The notes beneath the pieces were generated by a model. It did no database searches and was not told the DNA's origin. It worked only from the letters and a program-made list of their open reading frames with translations. Of a stretch of 64,000 nucleotides of DNA, positions 28,901-37,808 are shown piece after piece. Positions within the stretch are counted from its first letter, which is position 1. Each line of letters begins with the position of its first letter. The DNA is from JACMLD01 sp038207265 (GTDB lineage: Bacteria; Bacteroidota; Bacteroidia; Chitinophagales; Chitinophagaceae), in assembly GCA_038207265.1 (NCBI GenBank), contig JBBQZZ010000003.1, positions 1 to 64,000 of the forward strand, read 5' to 3'. Made by a program: the position numbers and the translations under genes.

Positions 28901-30765
28901 CATCACCTGCATTACGAACACTTAACAATAATGAAATCTATGCTTGCCTGGTAAAAGACATGCCGGATGATCGGCTCAAAAATATTTATTCAGATAAAAA
29001 AATCAAGTCAGTTGTACTGATACCGATCTTCGTACACAATCGTTTCTGGGGGCTGCTGTCCATAAATGAGCGAAAAACGGAAAGGCAATGGACCCCTACC
29101 GAATTTTCCATCCTGCAATCATTTGCCGCTACGCTTGCCGCATCCATTGAGCAAAAAGAAATGCAGGAAGAGATATTGCTGGCGAAAGACATCGCAGAAA
29201 AAGCCAGCCAGGCCAAGAGCGAATTCATGGCAAACATGAGTCATGAATTACGAACACCCATGAACGGTATAATCGGCTTTACCGACCTCGTACTGACAAC
29301 AGATTTGCAGAAAGCGCAGCGGGAATACCTGCAAAATGTACGCAAATCAGCCTATGGTTTACTCACGCTCATTAATGATATACTGGACTTTTCAAAAATT
29401 GAAGCCGGTAAATTATTCATAGATGAAACATCTTTTAACCTCAACGACCTGGTAGAAGAAATTGTTGATTTGCTGAGCGTAAAAGCCTATGAGAAAAAAC
29501 TGGAAATGATATGCTGGCTGGATCCGCAGTTGCCGTCTTACTTCATTGGTGACCCGGTTCGTATCCGGCAGGTATTGATGAACCTGCTTGGTAACGCCAT
29601 TAAGTTTACAGAGAAAGGTGAAATCTTAGTGGGCGTAAAGAAAGCAGGTGAATTTTTTGAAAAAGACGGAAAGAAATACGTTAACCTGGCCATCTATGTA
29701 AAAGATTCAGGCATTGGAATAGCTGCAGATAAAGCAGGAAAAGTATTTGAAAGTTTTACCCAGGCAGATTCATCCACTACCCGTAAGTATGGTGGCACGG
29801 GCTTGGGTTTAACCATCTCAAAAAGCCTGGCAGAACTGATGGGTGGTAATCTTAGTGTAAAAAGTGAATTTAATAAAGGAAGTGAATTTACACTCACCCT
29901 GGCGCTGGAAATACAGAATGAACAGCCAATTGTTGTCCCCGGAAACAATATTTCACTGAAGAAAGTATTGATAGTGGATGACAATGAAACCAACAGGCAA
30001 CTAATGAGCGCGGTATTTGAATATCTTCAGATACCCTGTGAGGTATATATGAGTGGCGCTGCTGCGTTGAACGCAATATATGAAGCTGAGTTGCATAACA
30101 ATCCATTTGATTTAATCATCACCGATCACCAGATGCCCGGAATGGACGGTATTACGCTGGTAAAAGAAATAAATAAAAGGATCACGCGGCAAAAAAATTA
30201 TACCATTCTAATGCTATCGTCGCTGGAAAAAAACATGTACCAGCTTGAAGCCGAGAAAAATGGCATTCACAAATTCTTATCAAAGCCGGTTAAACTGCAC
30301 GAATTACAAAATACATTGCTATCATTATTTAATAAACAGGTTGCGGCAAACCAGGCGCCGGCGGCCATTCCCGGCATTGAAAAAATTACAGACACTGCCG
30401 TTATTATGGTAGTGGAAGATGAACCCATTAATATGATGCTGATTTCCGAAGTGCTCGGTAAAATGGGTTTCCAAATTGTAAAAGCAGGTAATGGCAGAGA
30501 AGCGATTGACATGCTGAAAACAAAAACACCGCAGCTGATCTTCATGGATGTAAACATGCCCGTGATGGATGGCTTTACCGCTACAGAATTGATCCGTTGT
30601 TTACCAGAGCCTACATGCCATATACCGGTCATTGCACTTACTGCCGATGCAATGAAAGAAGATCGTGAACGTTGCATCGCATCCGGCATGAATGATTACC
30701 TCTCCAAACCATTCAGATTGGAAGAATTGGAAAAAGTGATCCGGCAATATGTGTTAGATGTCTGA
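25966..30765 (+). CDS. Giant hybrid sensor histidine kinase with PilJ-like sensor, five PAS, GAF and two receivers
   Basis: 1599 residues. Order: helix 1 (about 10-32); a periplasmic helical sensor (about 33-190) with VVNVADKQTSLCQRIT, like the type IV pilus chemoreceptor (PilJ) N-domain; helix 2 (about 192-210); five PAS modules (about 230-350, 360-480, 487-610, 620-750, 760-890); GAF (about 905-1065); HisKA with H1093 (MSHELRTPMNG); GHKL ATPase (DSGIGI, GTGLGL); receiver 1 with D1387 (ITDHQMPGMDG); receiver 2 with D1528 (FMDVNMPVMDGF). PAS 4 and 5 are near-duplicates. No HPt or output domain is present, so phosphate must leave to another protein. The gene stands alone. Confidence 0.94.
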   Translation: MTTAHFRKLMRITVVIVALVLLFNFFAYYLQLIGSKENNSLFEVVNVADKQTSLCQRITKESVLLLNGNLKESESFEIRRNLETSIRQLEKQNKYLSREIRLSYAPVPPNNTTIDSLLLQEQPLIKSVVAITTEIASADTELLSMNNTLYIRELRKNENSLISLTEKVSAQYLVLMKDLEQQSATIDTGKFISLLIALACMGFLVIEPLLRSNKNSLAQLQLAKIELLQEKKYLSSILNSQTNFVIRLNQDYGFTYSNPEFLKVFGYNTEEIINTSYESIIFQKDIAAWKEAAAQCRNHPGEIHRLLMRIPLKDSKRFLWTEWELIALRDDEGNLTEMQGIGLDVTEKVQNQESKDEAIQTLSFAMSYAKMGSWKYNLYTQEFSMSAEMKTLLGLSENDSAAMSMEEFAKTFIVPGDAEMMLEELKKIQYQHGDDDYESAFSYRIITMQNNLRHIFMKGKAMDDQYWFGIAQDITTHKEAETALLDSEKQYRLLAEHSEDIISVHSLNTCIEYISPSVETVLGYTAEEVTGKYMADFVHPEDRYKFYPIPENHFNGNGELLVLRFRMLHKNGSHIWLESIIKPVQEQEQVIRLICTSRNITERKKVEALKDQLLADVKQSEELLKTIIDASPDLIFIKDTGHRHLMVNKAYAEILQRTPEEIIGKNELETGFSEEEVKGNVLKGIRGFWADDDEVMHNVIKKEIPEETAFINGELHYFSIVKVPLLDEYNKVWGVLGFAHNITDLKKAESQKAHLLADVKQSEELLRTVIDSTPDWIFIKAPDHRFIMVNKAHAASLGFTPAEMMGKNDIDLGFPEEIVKGNPAKNIRGFWSDEEELMETGNARYISEEPNIIGGKQHYFSTTKVPLYDEKGKIWGILGFAHDITVMKQVEEDLRKKDQLLQAVAEATHQLISNKNLEAAVGEAIYLLGIKMQVDIISVYKNSVGETLQHQVIRIAHWNTTLTENQLSDQNLYAPFSATSPALRTLNNNEIYACLVKDMPDDRLKNIYSDKKIKSVVLIPIFVHNRFWGLLSINERKTERQWTPTEFSILQSFAATLAASIEQKEMQEEILLAKDIAEKASQAKSEFMANMSHELRTPMNGIIGFTDLVLTTDLQKAQREYLQNVRKSAYGLLTLINDILDFSKIEAGKLFIDETSFNLNDLVEEIVDLLSVKAYEKKLEMICWLDPQLPSYFIGDPVRIRQVLMNLLGNAIKFTEKGEILVGVKKAGEFFEKDGKKYVNLAIYVKDSGIGIAADKAGKVFESFTQADSSTTRKYGGTGLGLTISKSLAELMGGNLSVKSEFNKGSEFTLTLALEIQNEQPIVVPGNNISLKKVLIVDDNETNRQLMSAVFEYLQIPCEVYMSGAAALNAIYEAELHNNPFDLIITDHQMPGMDGITLVKEINKRITRQKNYTILMLSSLEKNMYQLEAEKNGIHKFLSKPVKLHELQNTLLSLFNKQVAANQAPAAIPGIEKITDTAVIMVVEDEPINMMLISEVLGKMGFQIVKAGNGREAIDMLKTKTPQLIFMDVNMPVMDGFTATELIRCLPEPTCHIPVIALTADAMKEDRERCIASGMNDYLSKPFRLEELEKVIRQYVLDV

Positions 30766-30784
30766 TTTGAAACTTTACATTTTT

Positions 30785-30900
30785 TAAACTACGGAGACAC
30801 AGCGGTACATTTTTTTCAAACACGGAGGCACAGCCACACGGGGATTAACGGTAGTACTTTTTTTGAACTACGGAGGCACAGAGCTACATTTTTTATAACA
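30785..30900 (+). repeat. Three imperfect copies of an ACGGAG(A/G)CACAG repeat
   Basis: Units beginning AACTACGGAGACACAGCG, AACACGGAGGCACAGCC and AACTACGGAGGCACAGAGC occur about 36-60 bp apart, each followed by a run of T. They are the reverse complement of the core of the tandem array at 31021-31461, so the two groups face each other around about 120 bp of spacer. No coding frame is credible here. Confidence 0.85.
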
Positions 30901-31020
30901 TAACTTTCATGTATAACTTCGCTTTGGTTTTGATTCATCCTTTTTATTTTTCAATTGATAAAATATTTTTATTGCAAGTTCCTTCGTTAGGTCAGTAACT
31001 TCTTGCGGCTCATTAAATAC

Positions 31021-31461
31021 TTTGTGTTCCTTTGGTCACAGTGTCTCCGTGGTTCTTTACCTGCATATAAATCCTTTGTGTTCCTCTGTGTCATCGTGTC
31101 TCCGTGGTTCTATGTCACATTAATAACACTCTGTGTACCGTTGTGGCACTGTGTCTCCGTGGTTCTATGTCACATTAATAATACTTTGTGTTCCTCTGTG
31201 TCATCGTGTCTCCGTGGTTCTATGTCACATTAATAATACTCTGCGTTCCTCTGTGCCACCGTGTCTCAGTGGTTCTATGTCACATTAATAATACTCTGCG
31301 TTCCTCTGTGCCACCGTGTCTCAGTGGTTCTTTACCTGCATTTAAATCCTTTGTGTTCCTCTGTGTCATCGTGTCTCCGTGGTTCTTTACCTGCATTTAA
31401 ATCCTTTGTGTTCCTCTGTGGCACTGTGTCTCCGTGGTTCTCTATTCACATATTTGGTTCC
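31021..31461 (+). repeat. Tandem array of eight 55-bp units
   Basis: Units start at 31021 (54 bp), 31075, 31130, 31185, 31240, 31295, 31350 and 31405 (last one degenerate). Each unit begins with the core T(T/C)TGTGTTCCTCTGTG, then CGTGTCTCCGTGGTTC, and ends in one of two spacers: TTTACCTGCAT(T/A)TAAATCC or TATGTCACATTAATAATAC. Units 1, 6 and 7 have the first spacer, units 2-5 the second. Because 55 is not a multiple of three, open frames that run through the array (31003-31482) are by-products and not genes. Confidence 0.95.
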
Positions 31462-31514
31462 CTGATTTCTCATTATCTTTAACTATACTGCTTAACCATT
31501 CAACAGAACTAACG

Positions 31515-32749
31515 ATGCAAAATTGGAGAATCAAGCTATCGCTTTTTATAAACTATTACGTATTTGCCATTCTGTTGAATAGTTCAGGTGTTGCAATCTT
31601 AAATGTTCAGAATAGTTTTGGCGTAAACAAAAGTGATGCCTCCTGGATAGATCCTTGTAAAGATTTGAGTATTGCAATTGTATCGTTTCTTGTCTCTTCC
31701 TATATTACCCGGTTTGGTTATAAACGAGCCATGATGGTGTCTTTGGCAACGATCGCGGTCGTTTGTTTTATCATTCCGAATACCCCAAGTTTTTTTGCCG
31801 TCAAACTTTTATTTGTCGCAATAGGTTCCTGTTTTGCCCTTATCAAAATGTCTGTTTACAGCATAATAGGTATCATTACCAAAGATGCAAAGGAACATAT
31901 CAGCCTGATGAATTTTATTGAATCATTTTTCATGATTGGCAACCTAACGTTGTACTTCTATTTTAGTTCGTTCATAGACAATGCCAATCCTCAATCATCT
32001 GCCTGGTTAAATGCTTTCTATTTGCTTGGTGTGCTTACACTAATGGCGTTTGTTTTATTAATGGGAGCTAAACTGGACGAATCAGCTGCCAAAAAAGATG
32101 CTAAACCGCTGGCCAAGGAATTTGGTGAAATGTTTACATTGATGTTTAAACCAATCGTGCTTGCATTTATTGCATCAGCTTTTTTTATGTCCTGATAGAA
32201 CAAAGTATTCAAAATTTTTTACCCACCTTCAATAATAAGGTCTTGATGCTTCCGGCTGCATTGAGCATACAAATGGGAAGTATTTTGGCTGGTTCCACTG
32301 CTTTGGGGCGATTCCTGGCGGGTCTTGTTTTAAAAAAATTTAATTGGTTCCCCGTTTTAATCAGTTGTCTTTTTTTGTCAGCCGTGCTAATCTTCGTTGC
32401 ATTACCATTGGCAAAAGACTCTATTGGAAAAACTTATACAGGTTGGGGGGATGCTCCCCTTGCAGCTTTTATGTTTCCATTGATCGGACTTTTTCTAGCT
32501 CCTGTTTACCCATCTATTAATTCGGCAATTTTAACTTCGCTACCAAAACCCAAACATGGATTAATGTCTGGTTTAATAATAATATTTTCTGCTTTGGGTG
32601 GCACCACGGGTTCCCTGATAATGGGGTTGGTTTTTGATGCGGATAAAACCGGGGGTCAGCATGCTTTTTATTTTTCGCTGATTCCCATAGTCATTCTCAC
32701 CATTTGTTTATTTGTTTTCAGAAGATTGCAATTGAAATCCATCTCCTGA
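31515..32749 (+). pseudogene. MFS sugar transporter interrupted by a -1 frameshift in a T7 run
   Basis: The ATG at 31515 opens a frame that ends at TGA 32193-32195 after 226 residues. The next frame continues without a break to TGA 32747-32749. Joining them at the T run 32180-32186 gives a 411-residue major facilitator with about twelve helices: N-terminal half GYKRAMMVSL and IKMSVYSIIG, C-terminal half GSILAGSTALGRFLAG and APVYPSINSAIL. Insertion of one T restores SAFFYVLIEQSIQNFLPTF. This may be a true pseudogene, an assembly or sequencing slip in the homopolymer, or -1 ribosomal slippage on T TTT TTT. Adjacent trehalase suggests trehalose or a related sugar as substrate. Confidence 0.85.
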
Positions 32750-32770
32750 TTATATTCATTTTTACCTGCT

Positions 32771-34264
32771 ATGCCGCAACAGAAAAAATTTTATATTGAA
32801 AATTTTGCCTCATTATATACAGCTGTTCAATTGCAGGAAATCTTTCCCGATTCAAAATTCTTTGTCGATTGCTATACAGAAACTGAACCTGCTTCGATTA
32901 TCGAAGCTTACGAATCGCAAAAAGACGGGCTGGGTTTCGATTTAAAAAAATTTGTAACTACAAACTTTATACTTCCTGCAGAAGAAAATAACCATTACTC
33001 ATCCGTTAATAAAAACATTGAACAACACTTGCAGGAGCTATGGGATGTGTTAACAAGGAAACCCGGAAAAGAAGCAGGTACACTTATTCCGTTGCCCTAT
33101 CCTTATATCGTTCCCGGAGGCAGGTTCAGGGAAATATATTATTGGGACAGCTATTTCACTATGCTGGGTCTGCAGGTTTCCAAACGTTTCCATAGTATCC
33201 GGAACATGGTTGATAATTTCGCTTATCTGATAGACAATATTGGTTTCATACCCAATGGCAACCGCACTTATTATCTCGGCCGTTCGCAGCCGCCCTTTTT
33301 CTCATTGATGATTGATGTACTTGCAGAACACGACAATGATTTATTATTAACATATCAACCCCAGTTAGAAAAAGAATATGCATTCTGGATGGATGGCGAT
33401 AAAGAATTAAGTGCCGCCACGCCCAGTCATCGCCGGGTTGTATTATTACCAGATGGAAATGTACTTAATCGTTATTGGGATGATTTTAATACCCCAAGAC
33501 CCGAAGCTTATATTGAAGATATTCATGTTGCCGAAAAATCAAATCGAGCAAAAGAAAATGTATACCGCCATATCCGTGCAGCCGCAGAATCTGGCTGGGA
33601 TTTCAGCAGCCGTTGGTTCAAAGACGGAGATAAAATGGAATCCATTCAAACCACCGATTTAATTCCGGTAGATCTGAATTGCCTGTTATTACATTCAGAA
33701 CAGCTGCTGTTAAAAATGTATACTTTAAAAAAAGAAACTACTCCCTCTCAACTATTTGAAAACAAAATTCAACGCAGGATAAAAGCCATTCAAAAATATT
33801 GCTGGAATGAAAAAAATGGATTTTATTTTGATTATAATCATATTGAAAACAAACAATCAAATCTTTTGTCACTGGCTGCCGTATACCCCCTGTTTTTTTC
33901 TCTTGCAGATGAAAAACAAGCAATGCAGGTAGCAGGTATCATTGAAAATAAATTTCTTAATCCTGGCGGATTAATTACAACTCCTTACAATACGGGTCAG
34001 CAATGGGATGCTCCCAATGGCTGGGCACCCCTGCAATGGATGACATACAAAGGTTTAATGGATTATGGTTTCCATTCACTGGCCAATCAAATAAAACAAA
34101 ACTGGTTGAAGAATAATGAAAAAGTATACAACGAAACCGGTAAAATGATGGAAAAATACAATGTGACGGATATTACCATTGGCGCAGGAGGCGGAGAATA
34201 TCCCAACCAGGATGGGTTTGGCTGGACCAACGGCGTATTTCTTAAACTCAGATCTGAACTTTAA
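32771..34264 (+). CDS. treA: Trehalase (GH37)
   Basis: 497 residues. Both family signatures are present: PGGRFREIYYWDSYF near residue 118 and QWDAPNGWAPLQW near residue 415, as well as the glycine-rich AGGGEYPNQDGFGWTNGV at the C-terminus. GH37 enzymes hydrolyse trehalose to two glucose by inversion, using an (alpha/alpha)6 barrel. No signal peptide is present, so it should be cytoplasmic, like TreF. It follows the MFS gene by 21 bp, so the two probably form a trehalose uptake and cleavage operon. The frameshift in the MFS gene would matter for this. Confidence 0.94.
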   Translation: MPQQKKFYIENFASLYTAVQLQEIFPDSKFFVDCYTETEPASIIEAYESQKDGLGFDLKKFVTTNFILPAEENNHYSSVNKNIEQHLQELWDVLTRKPGKEAGTLIPLPYPYIVPGGRFREIYYWDSYFTMLGLQVSKRFHSIRNMVDNFAYLIDNIGFIPNGNRTYYLGRSQPPFFSLMIDVLAEHDNDLLLTYQPQLEKEYAFWMDGDKELSAATPSHRRVVLLPDGNVLNRYWDDFNTPRPEAYIEDIHVAEKSNRAKENVYRHIRAAAESGWDFSSRWFKDGDKMESIQTTDLIPVDLNCLLLHSEQLLLKMYTLKKETTPSQLFENKIQRRIKAIQKYCWNEKNGFYFDYNHIENKQSNLLSLAAVYPLFFSLADEKQAMQVAGIIENKFLNPGGLITTPYNTGQQWDAPNGWAPLQWMTYKGLMDYGFHSLANQIKQNWLKNNEKVYNETGKMMEKYNVTDITIGAGGGEYPNQDGFGWTNGVFLKLRSEL

Positions 34265-34372
34265 CGGTAGCCAAAGCCCTCAATACAACTTTTGTTAATT
34301 CATTTGCGTCATTATTACAGCACAAAAAATTGGTGCATGGTTTGATTAGTAAAAACAAACTTTAATACGCAG

Positions 34373-34669
34373 ATGAACAAACAACAACCTTCCCTGATAC
34401 TTTGCATTGTTATGGATTTGCTGGGTTGCGCAACCTATCTTCTACCCGGACTGGGAGAATGGTTTGATATTATCTGGGCGCCAATTTCTGGAATTGTTTT
34501 TTTCATGATGTTTGGTGGTTGGAAAGGCGCGCTGGGTGGATTGTTTGATTTTGCTGAAGAAATTTTACCCGGTACCGATATCATTCCAACATTTACCATA
34601 GCATGGATTTTGAGATACCAGGCAAGTAAAAAACAGCTAACCAATATTCACCCCATTACAAACCGGTAA
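34373..34669 (+). CDS. Small conserved membrane protein, function unknown
   Basis: 98 residues with two or three hydrophobic stretches: LILCIVMDLLGCATYLLPG, WAPISGIVFFMMFGG and a C-terminal TFTIAWILRYQ. Small proteins with the pattern LLPGLGEW.D..WAPIS...FG...G..GG...F.EE.LPGTD are common in Bacteroidota, but I know no function. The 3' end overlaps the convergent response regulator gene by 22 bp (34648-34669). Confidence 0.78.
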   Translation: MNKQQPSLILCIVMDLLGCATYLLPGLGEWFDIIWAPISGIVFFMMFGGWKGALGGLFDFAEEILPGTDIIPTFTIAWILRYQASKKQLTNIHPITNR

Positions 34670-35334
34670 CCAATTCCTTTGATGGTCATTATCTCAAGTC
34701 GATCATCTTCTCTCAAATAACTACGTAGTTTGGTGACATAAACATCCAGGTTGCGGCTATTGAAAAAAGAATCATTGCCCCAGAGTAAATTCAATATGTC
34801 TTTGCGATCAATAATTCCATCCCTGCTTTCATATAACAACTTCAGTAATTCACTTTCACGGTAGGAAAGTCTCTTTTCTTCTTTTGCATAACACAGCAAT
34901 TGCCGGTTTATATAAAATTGATACCTGCCCAATGAAATGATATCTGCATTTACTTTTTCGTTAACCGAATTCTTAACCCGCAGCACATTGTTGATCCTTA
35001 CGATCAACTCTTCCATGCTGAAAGGCTTGCGTATGTAATCGTTGCCGCCCAATGTAAATCCGCGCACCACATCTTCGGTCTGCGTTTTTGCAGTAAGAAA
35101 TAATATGGGCACTTCTTCATTTATGGTCCTTATCTCTTCTGCAATTTCAAATCCATCTTTATTGGGCAACATAATATCCAGCACACAGATGGCCGGTTTT
35201 ATTTCATTGAACAAAGCCATAACTTTTGCGCCATCACTCTCCATGTGTACTTCATAACCCCGGCTCTGTAAACTTTCTTTTACAATTTTTCCGAGGAATA
35301 ATTCATCTTCCACATATAACACCTTAATTCCCAT
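34648..35334 (-). CDS. OmpR/PhoB-family response regulator
   Basis: 228 residues. The receiver (1-120) has EDELF, phospho-acceptor Asp in CVLDIMLPNKDGF, Thr in LFLTAKT and Lys in YIRKPFS. The C-terminal winged helix (about 130-228) has the recognition region NSRNLDVYVTKLRSYLREDDRLEI and ends in GIGYRF. The start overlaps the end of the kinase gene by 11 bp, so they are coupled. Direct repeats upstream of the GLPGLI gene and of the TonB receptor gene are good candidates for its binding sites, since OmpR-type regulators bind tandem direct repeats on one DNA face. Confidence 0.95.
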   Translation of the reverse strand: MGIKVLYVEDELFLGKIVKESLQSRGYEVHMESDGAKVMALFNEIKPAICVLDIMLPNKDGFEIAEEIRTINEEVPILFLTAKTQTEDVVRGFTLGGNDYIRKPFSMEELIVRINNVLRVKNSVNEKVNADIISLGRYQFYINRQLLCYAKEEKRLSYRESELLKLLYESRDGIIDRKDILNLLWGNDSFFNSRNLDVYVTKLRSYLREDDRLEIMTIKGIGYRFVMG

Positions 35335-36865
35335 TTCTACCCATTTTAAATTGGATTTTTCTAATCACGCGGCCCCGGTCATAATGTATAACCGGCGCTT
35401 CCGCAAATGGCAGTCGCACAATAAAAGTACTTCCCTTGCCGGGTACTGACTCTACTTCAATATAACCCTGGTGACTTGATACAATATGATTCACATAACT
35501 CAATCCCAGTCCATAACCTTTAATATTATGCCGGTTACCACTGGGTACACGGAAAAACTGATCAAATATTTTCCGTTTGTATTCCGGGGCTATGCCAATA
35601 CCGTTATCGGATACCCGCAATTCCAGGTATTGCTTTTGATCGATAAGAAATAGTTTTATTTCCGGGTTTTCTTTGCTGTATTTAAGCGCGTTGTCCAGCA
35701 GATTATAAATAACACTGCTGATGTGCAATTTATCGGCTTCAATAATAAAATTACCACCGTTTGTTTCCAGGATGCAGATTGCCTTTTGCTTATCAAACTG
35801 CAGTTTCATTGAAGCCATTACCTCTTCTATTAGCTGAACAAGATTGAAAGGCTCTTTTTGCAACGCAATTTCCCGCTTCTCAAACATAGAAAGCTTCAAT
35901 ACTTTATCCACCAGTAAACTCAACCTTTGCAATTCATTACCGGAAATATCAAGATATTCTTTTGCTTTTTTAGGATCATCCAGTGCATTGAAATTTTTCA
36001 ATGCTTCAATGGCAACACTCACGGTTGCAATCGGTGTTTTCAATTCGTGTGTAATATTGCTGATAAAATCATTTTTGATTGCAGTGAGCCTTTGCTGTGC
36101 CCGTAAGTTTCGGTAGAACAGCACAAAACATAATATGGTTACTCCCAACAGGAAAACAGAGAACAAAATAGGTTGCGTAATTTTTTTCATCAGGTAAGGA
36201 ACGCGGTTACCCAATTCCAGTTGGTAAGTTACCGGGTGCGCAAATCCAACAGTTATAGCTGAAAGTTCCGGGGCGTCAAAATCCATTACAGAATCTGTAC
36301 GGTGAATCAAAAACGGAATGATAATATTTTCTTCCTTCAATCTTTTTTTGAAGGCATCCTCAATCTCTGCTATGTGCAGTGAATCCTGCAATGAATCAAT
36401 CCCGTACAGGTAACGCAAGATATGATTGCCTTCAGTTTTGCGGGTGAACGTAGCATTGAGTGTATCTGTTCTATGAAAACTGGTATCGCCACGGTATGTA
36501 ATGAGTAAAGTCGACTTATCTTTTTGCAATTTTTTTGCAGAATCTATCAGCTTATCACGCATCCTGTTTACCATCGTTACTATTTCTTCCTCTGGCCCGG
36601 GCATTCGCATTCGCTGACCGGGCATATCTTCGTCTATAAAAACCTGCATTCTCTTTTTATGTGCAGTGTCACTGTTGAATGGCTCTTTCAATTTCAATTT
36701 GACAGCCTGTAAATTCCTGACCGATTCCTGGAATGCGATATTGGTTTTTATATCCAGGGTTCTGCTTTCACGGTCATAATTATTGTTGAGCCAATACAAT
36801 TGGAAGCCGGTTATAACCAGCAATGTAATGACCATTAACAACAACAACCCTCTCAATTTTTTCAT
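35324..36865 (-). CDS. Sensor histidine kinase partnered with the OmpR-type regulator
   Basis: 513 residues. Helix 1 (about 5-27) and helix 2 (about 228-250) bracket a periplasmic sensor of about 200 residues. The HisKA motif FISNITHELKTPIATV puts the phospho-His near residue 272. The ATPase has NLLDNALKYS, DNGIGI, FDQFFRVPSGNRHNIKGYGLGL and GKGSTF. This is the classical EnvZ/PhoR layout. It is transcribed away from the GLPGLI gene. The 98-125 bp between their starts hold the repeat operator and the GLPGLI promoter, so the system may control its own synthesis too. Confidence 0.94.
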   Translation of the reverse strand: MKKLRGLLLLMVITLLVITGFQLYWLNNNYDRESRTLDIKTNIAFQESVRNLQAVKLKLKEPFNSDTAHKKRMQVFIDEDMPGQRMRMPGPEEEIVTMVNRMRDKLIDSAKKLQKDKSTLLITYRGDTSFHRTDTLNATFTRKTEGNHILRYLYGIDSLQDSLHIAEIEDAFKKRLKEENIIIPFLIHRTDSVMDFDAPELSAITVGFAHPVTYQLELGNRVPYLMKKITQPILFSVFLLGVTILCFVLFYRNLRAQQRLTAIKNDFISNITHELKTPIATVSVAIEALKNFNALDDPKKAKEYLDISGNELQRLSLLVDKVLKLSMFEKREIALQKEPFNLVQLIEEVMASMKLQFDKQKAICILETNGGNFIIEADKLHISSVIYNLLDNALKYSKENPEIKLFLIDQKQYLELRVSDNGIGIAPEYKRKIFDQFFRVPSGNRHNIKGYGLGLSYVNHIVSSHQGYIEVESVPGKGSTFIVRLPFAEAPVIHYDRGRVIRKIQFKMGRNGN

Positions 36866-36919
36866 CCTTTATTATTACCCCACAAATGTAATCTTTTACC
36901 ATAGTGGCAAAAACCCGCA

Positions 36920-36960
36920 TTAACCTTAATTAACCTTAAATCAAGATGCGTTAACCTGCC
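36920..36960 (+). promoter_or_regulatory. Three-box direct-repeat operator upstream of the GLPGLI gene
   Basis: TTAACCTTAA at 36920-36929, again at 36930-36939, and TTAACCTGCC at 36951-36960. Box starts are at 0, 10 and 31 bp, all on one helix face. The third box overlaps the expected -33 region of the TAGCTTTG promoter. The same geometry occurs upstream of the TonB receptor gene at 42023-42060. Probably the site of the adjacent OmpR-type regulator. Confidence 0.75.
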
Positions 36961-36967
36961 GCCAACC

Positions 36968-36975
36968 TAGCTTTG
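36968..36975 (+). promoter_or_regulatory. Bacteroidota -7 promoter element for the GLPGLI gene
   Basis: TAGCTTTG is a perfect TAnnTTTG, 15 bp before the ATG at 36991 and 17 bp after the start of the third operator box. The overlap of box three with the -33 position suggests an activated promoter. The element also contains the TTG at 36973, which is why I prefer 36991 over 36973 as the gene start. Confidence 0.75.
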
Positions 36976-36990
36976 AACAAAATAAAAACA

Positions 36991-37788
36991 ATGAGAAAAA
37001 TATTATCCGCAGTCATTTGTATATTGTTTTTGCAGACCATACTGGCGCAGCAGAAAGAAGGCATCGTAATTTATGAACGCGTTATGCAAATGCAAATTCA
37101 TATCAACGACAATGACCAGATGGCCCAGATGATGCCCAAATCACGAACCGATAAATTTGAATTGAGTTTTGGTAACAACCAGTCGCTCTGGAAACATGTT
37201 GACGAAGAAAATGGCGCAGATGAAATGAACAACGGTGGTATGCAGATAAAAATGATAGGACCCGGACAGGATGATATTATCTTCTGCAATTTTGATGCAG
37301 CCCGTAAAATTGAACAACGCAGTATGTTTGATAAAAAATTTATCGTTGCAGACAGTATCAAAAAACTGAATTGGAAAATTACCGGTGAAACAAAAACAAT
37401 ACTTGGGCATGTTTGTCAGCAAGCCATTGCGCAACGCTATGGTAAACGTACCATGATGAATATGGACAATGGTAAAGTGGAACGCAAAGAAATGAATGAC
37501 ACCAGCAATATTATTGCATGGTTTACTTCTGATATTCCTGTTCCTGCCGGACCAGAAGTACAGGGCCAGTTGCCCGGGCTAATTTTGGCGCTTGATATGA
37601 ACAATGGTCGTATGGTTTATAAAGCGCTGGAAATTTCTCCGAAAGTAAACCTGGCATCCATTAAAGAGCCGGCAAAAGGCAAAAAAGTTACACCAGAAGA
37701 GTTCCGCACAGAAACAGAAAAGATGATGGATGAAATGCAGAAGAACCAGGGTGCTGGTAACAGGACAATCCGTATAAATAATCAGTAA
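36991..37788 (+). CDS. GLPGLI family secreted protein
   Basis: 265 residues with signal peptide (MRKILSAVICILFLQTILAQ). The name-giving motif appears as GQLPGLILAL near residue 190, preceded by the typical AWFTSDIPVPAGPE. Earlier KLNWKITGETKTILGHVCQQA matches the conserved KW.IT.ETK.I.GY.CKKA block of the family. Length is usual. The role is unknown; members often neighbour TonB-dependent outer-membrane proteins, as here (39176-41974). Expression is probably controlled by the divergent kinase/regulator pair through the direct-repeat operator. A terminator follows 21 bp after the stop. Confidence 0.93.
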   Translation: MRKILSAVICILFLQTILAQQKEGIVIYERVMQMQIHINDNDQMAQMMPKSRTDKFELSFGNNQSLWKHVDEENGADEMNNGGMQIKMIGPGQDDIIFCNFDAARKIEQRSMFDKKFIVADSIKKLNWKITGETKTILGHVCQQAIAQRYGKRTMMNMDNGKVERKEMNDTSNIIAWFTSDIPVPAGPEVQGQLPGLILALDMNNGRMVYKALEISPKVNLASIKEPAKGKKVTPEEFRTETEKMMDEMQKNQGAGNRTIRINNQ

Positions 37789-37808
37789 CTACACTTATAC
37801 ATAATTGA

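Noticed and set aside
31021..31461. CRISPR-like array
   Set aside because: Units are contiguous with two recurring spacer types rather than unique spacers, and no cas gene is near.
31003..31482. Three open frames of 70-76 codons across the 55-bp array
   Set aside because: They are frame rotations of one non-coding repeat (55 is not a multiple of three); the peptides repeat the same residues with no start context.
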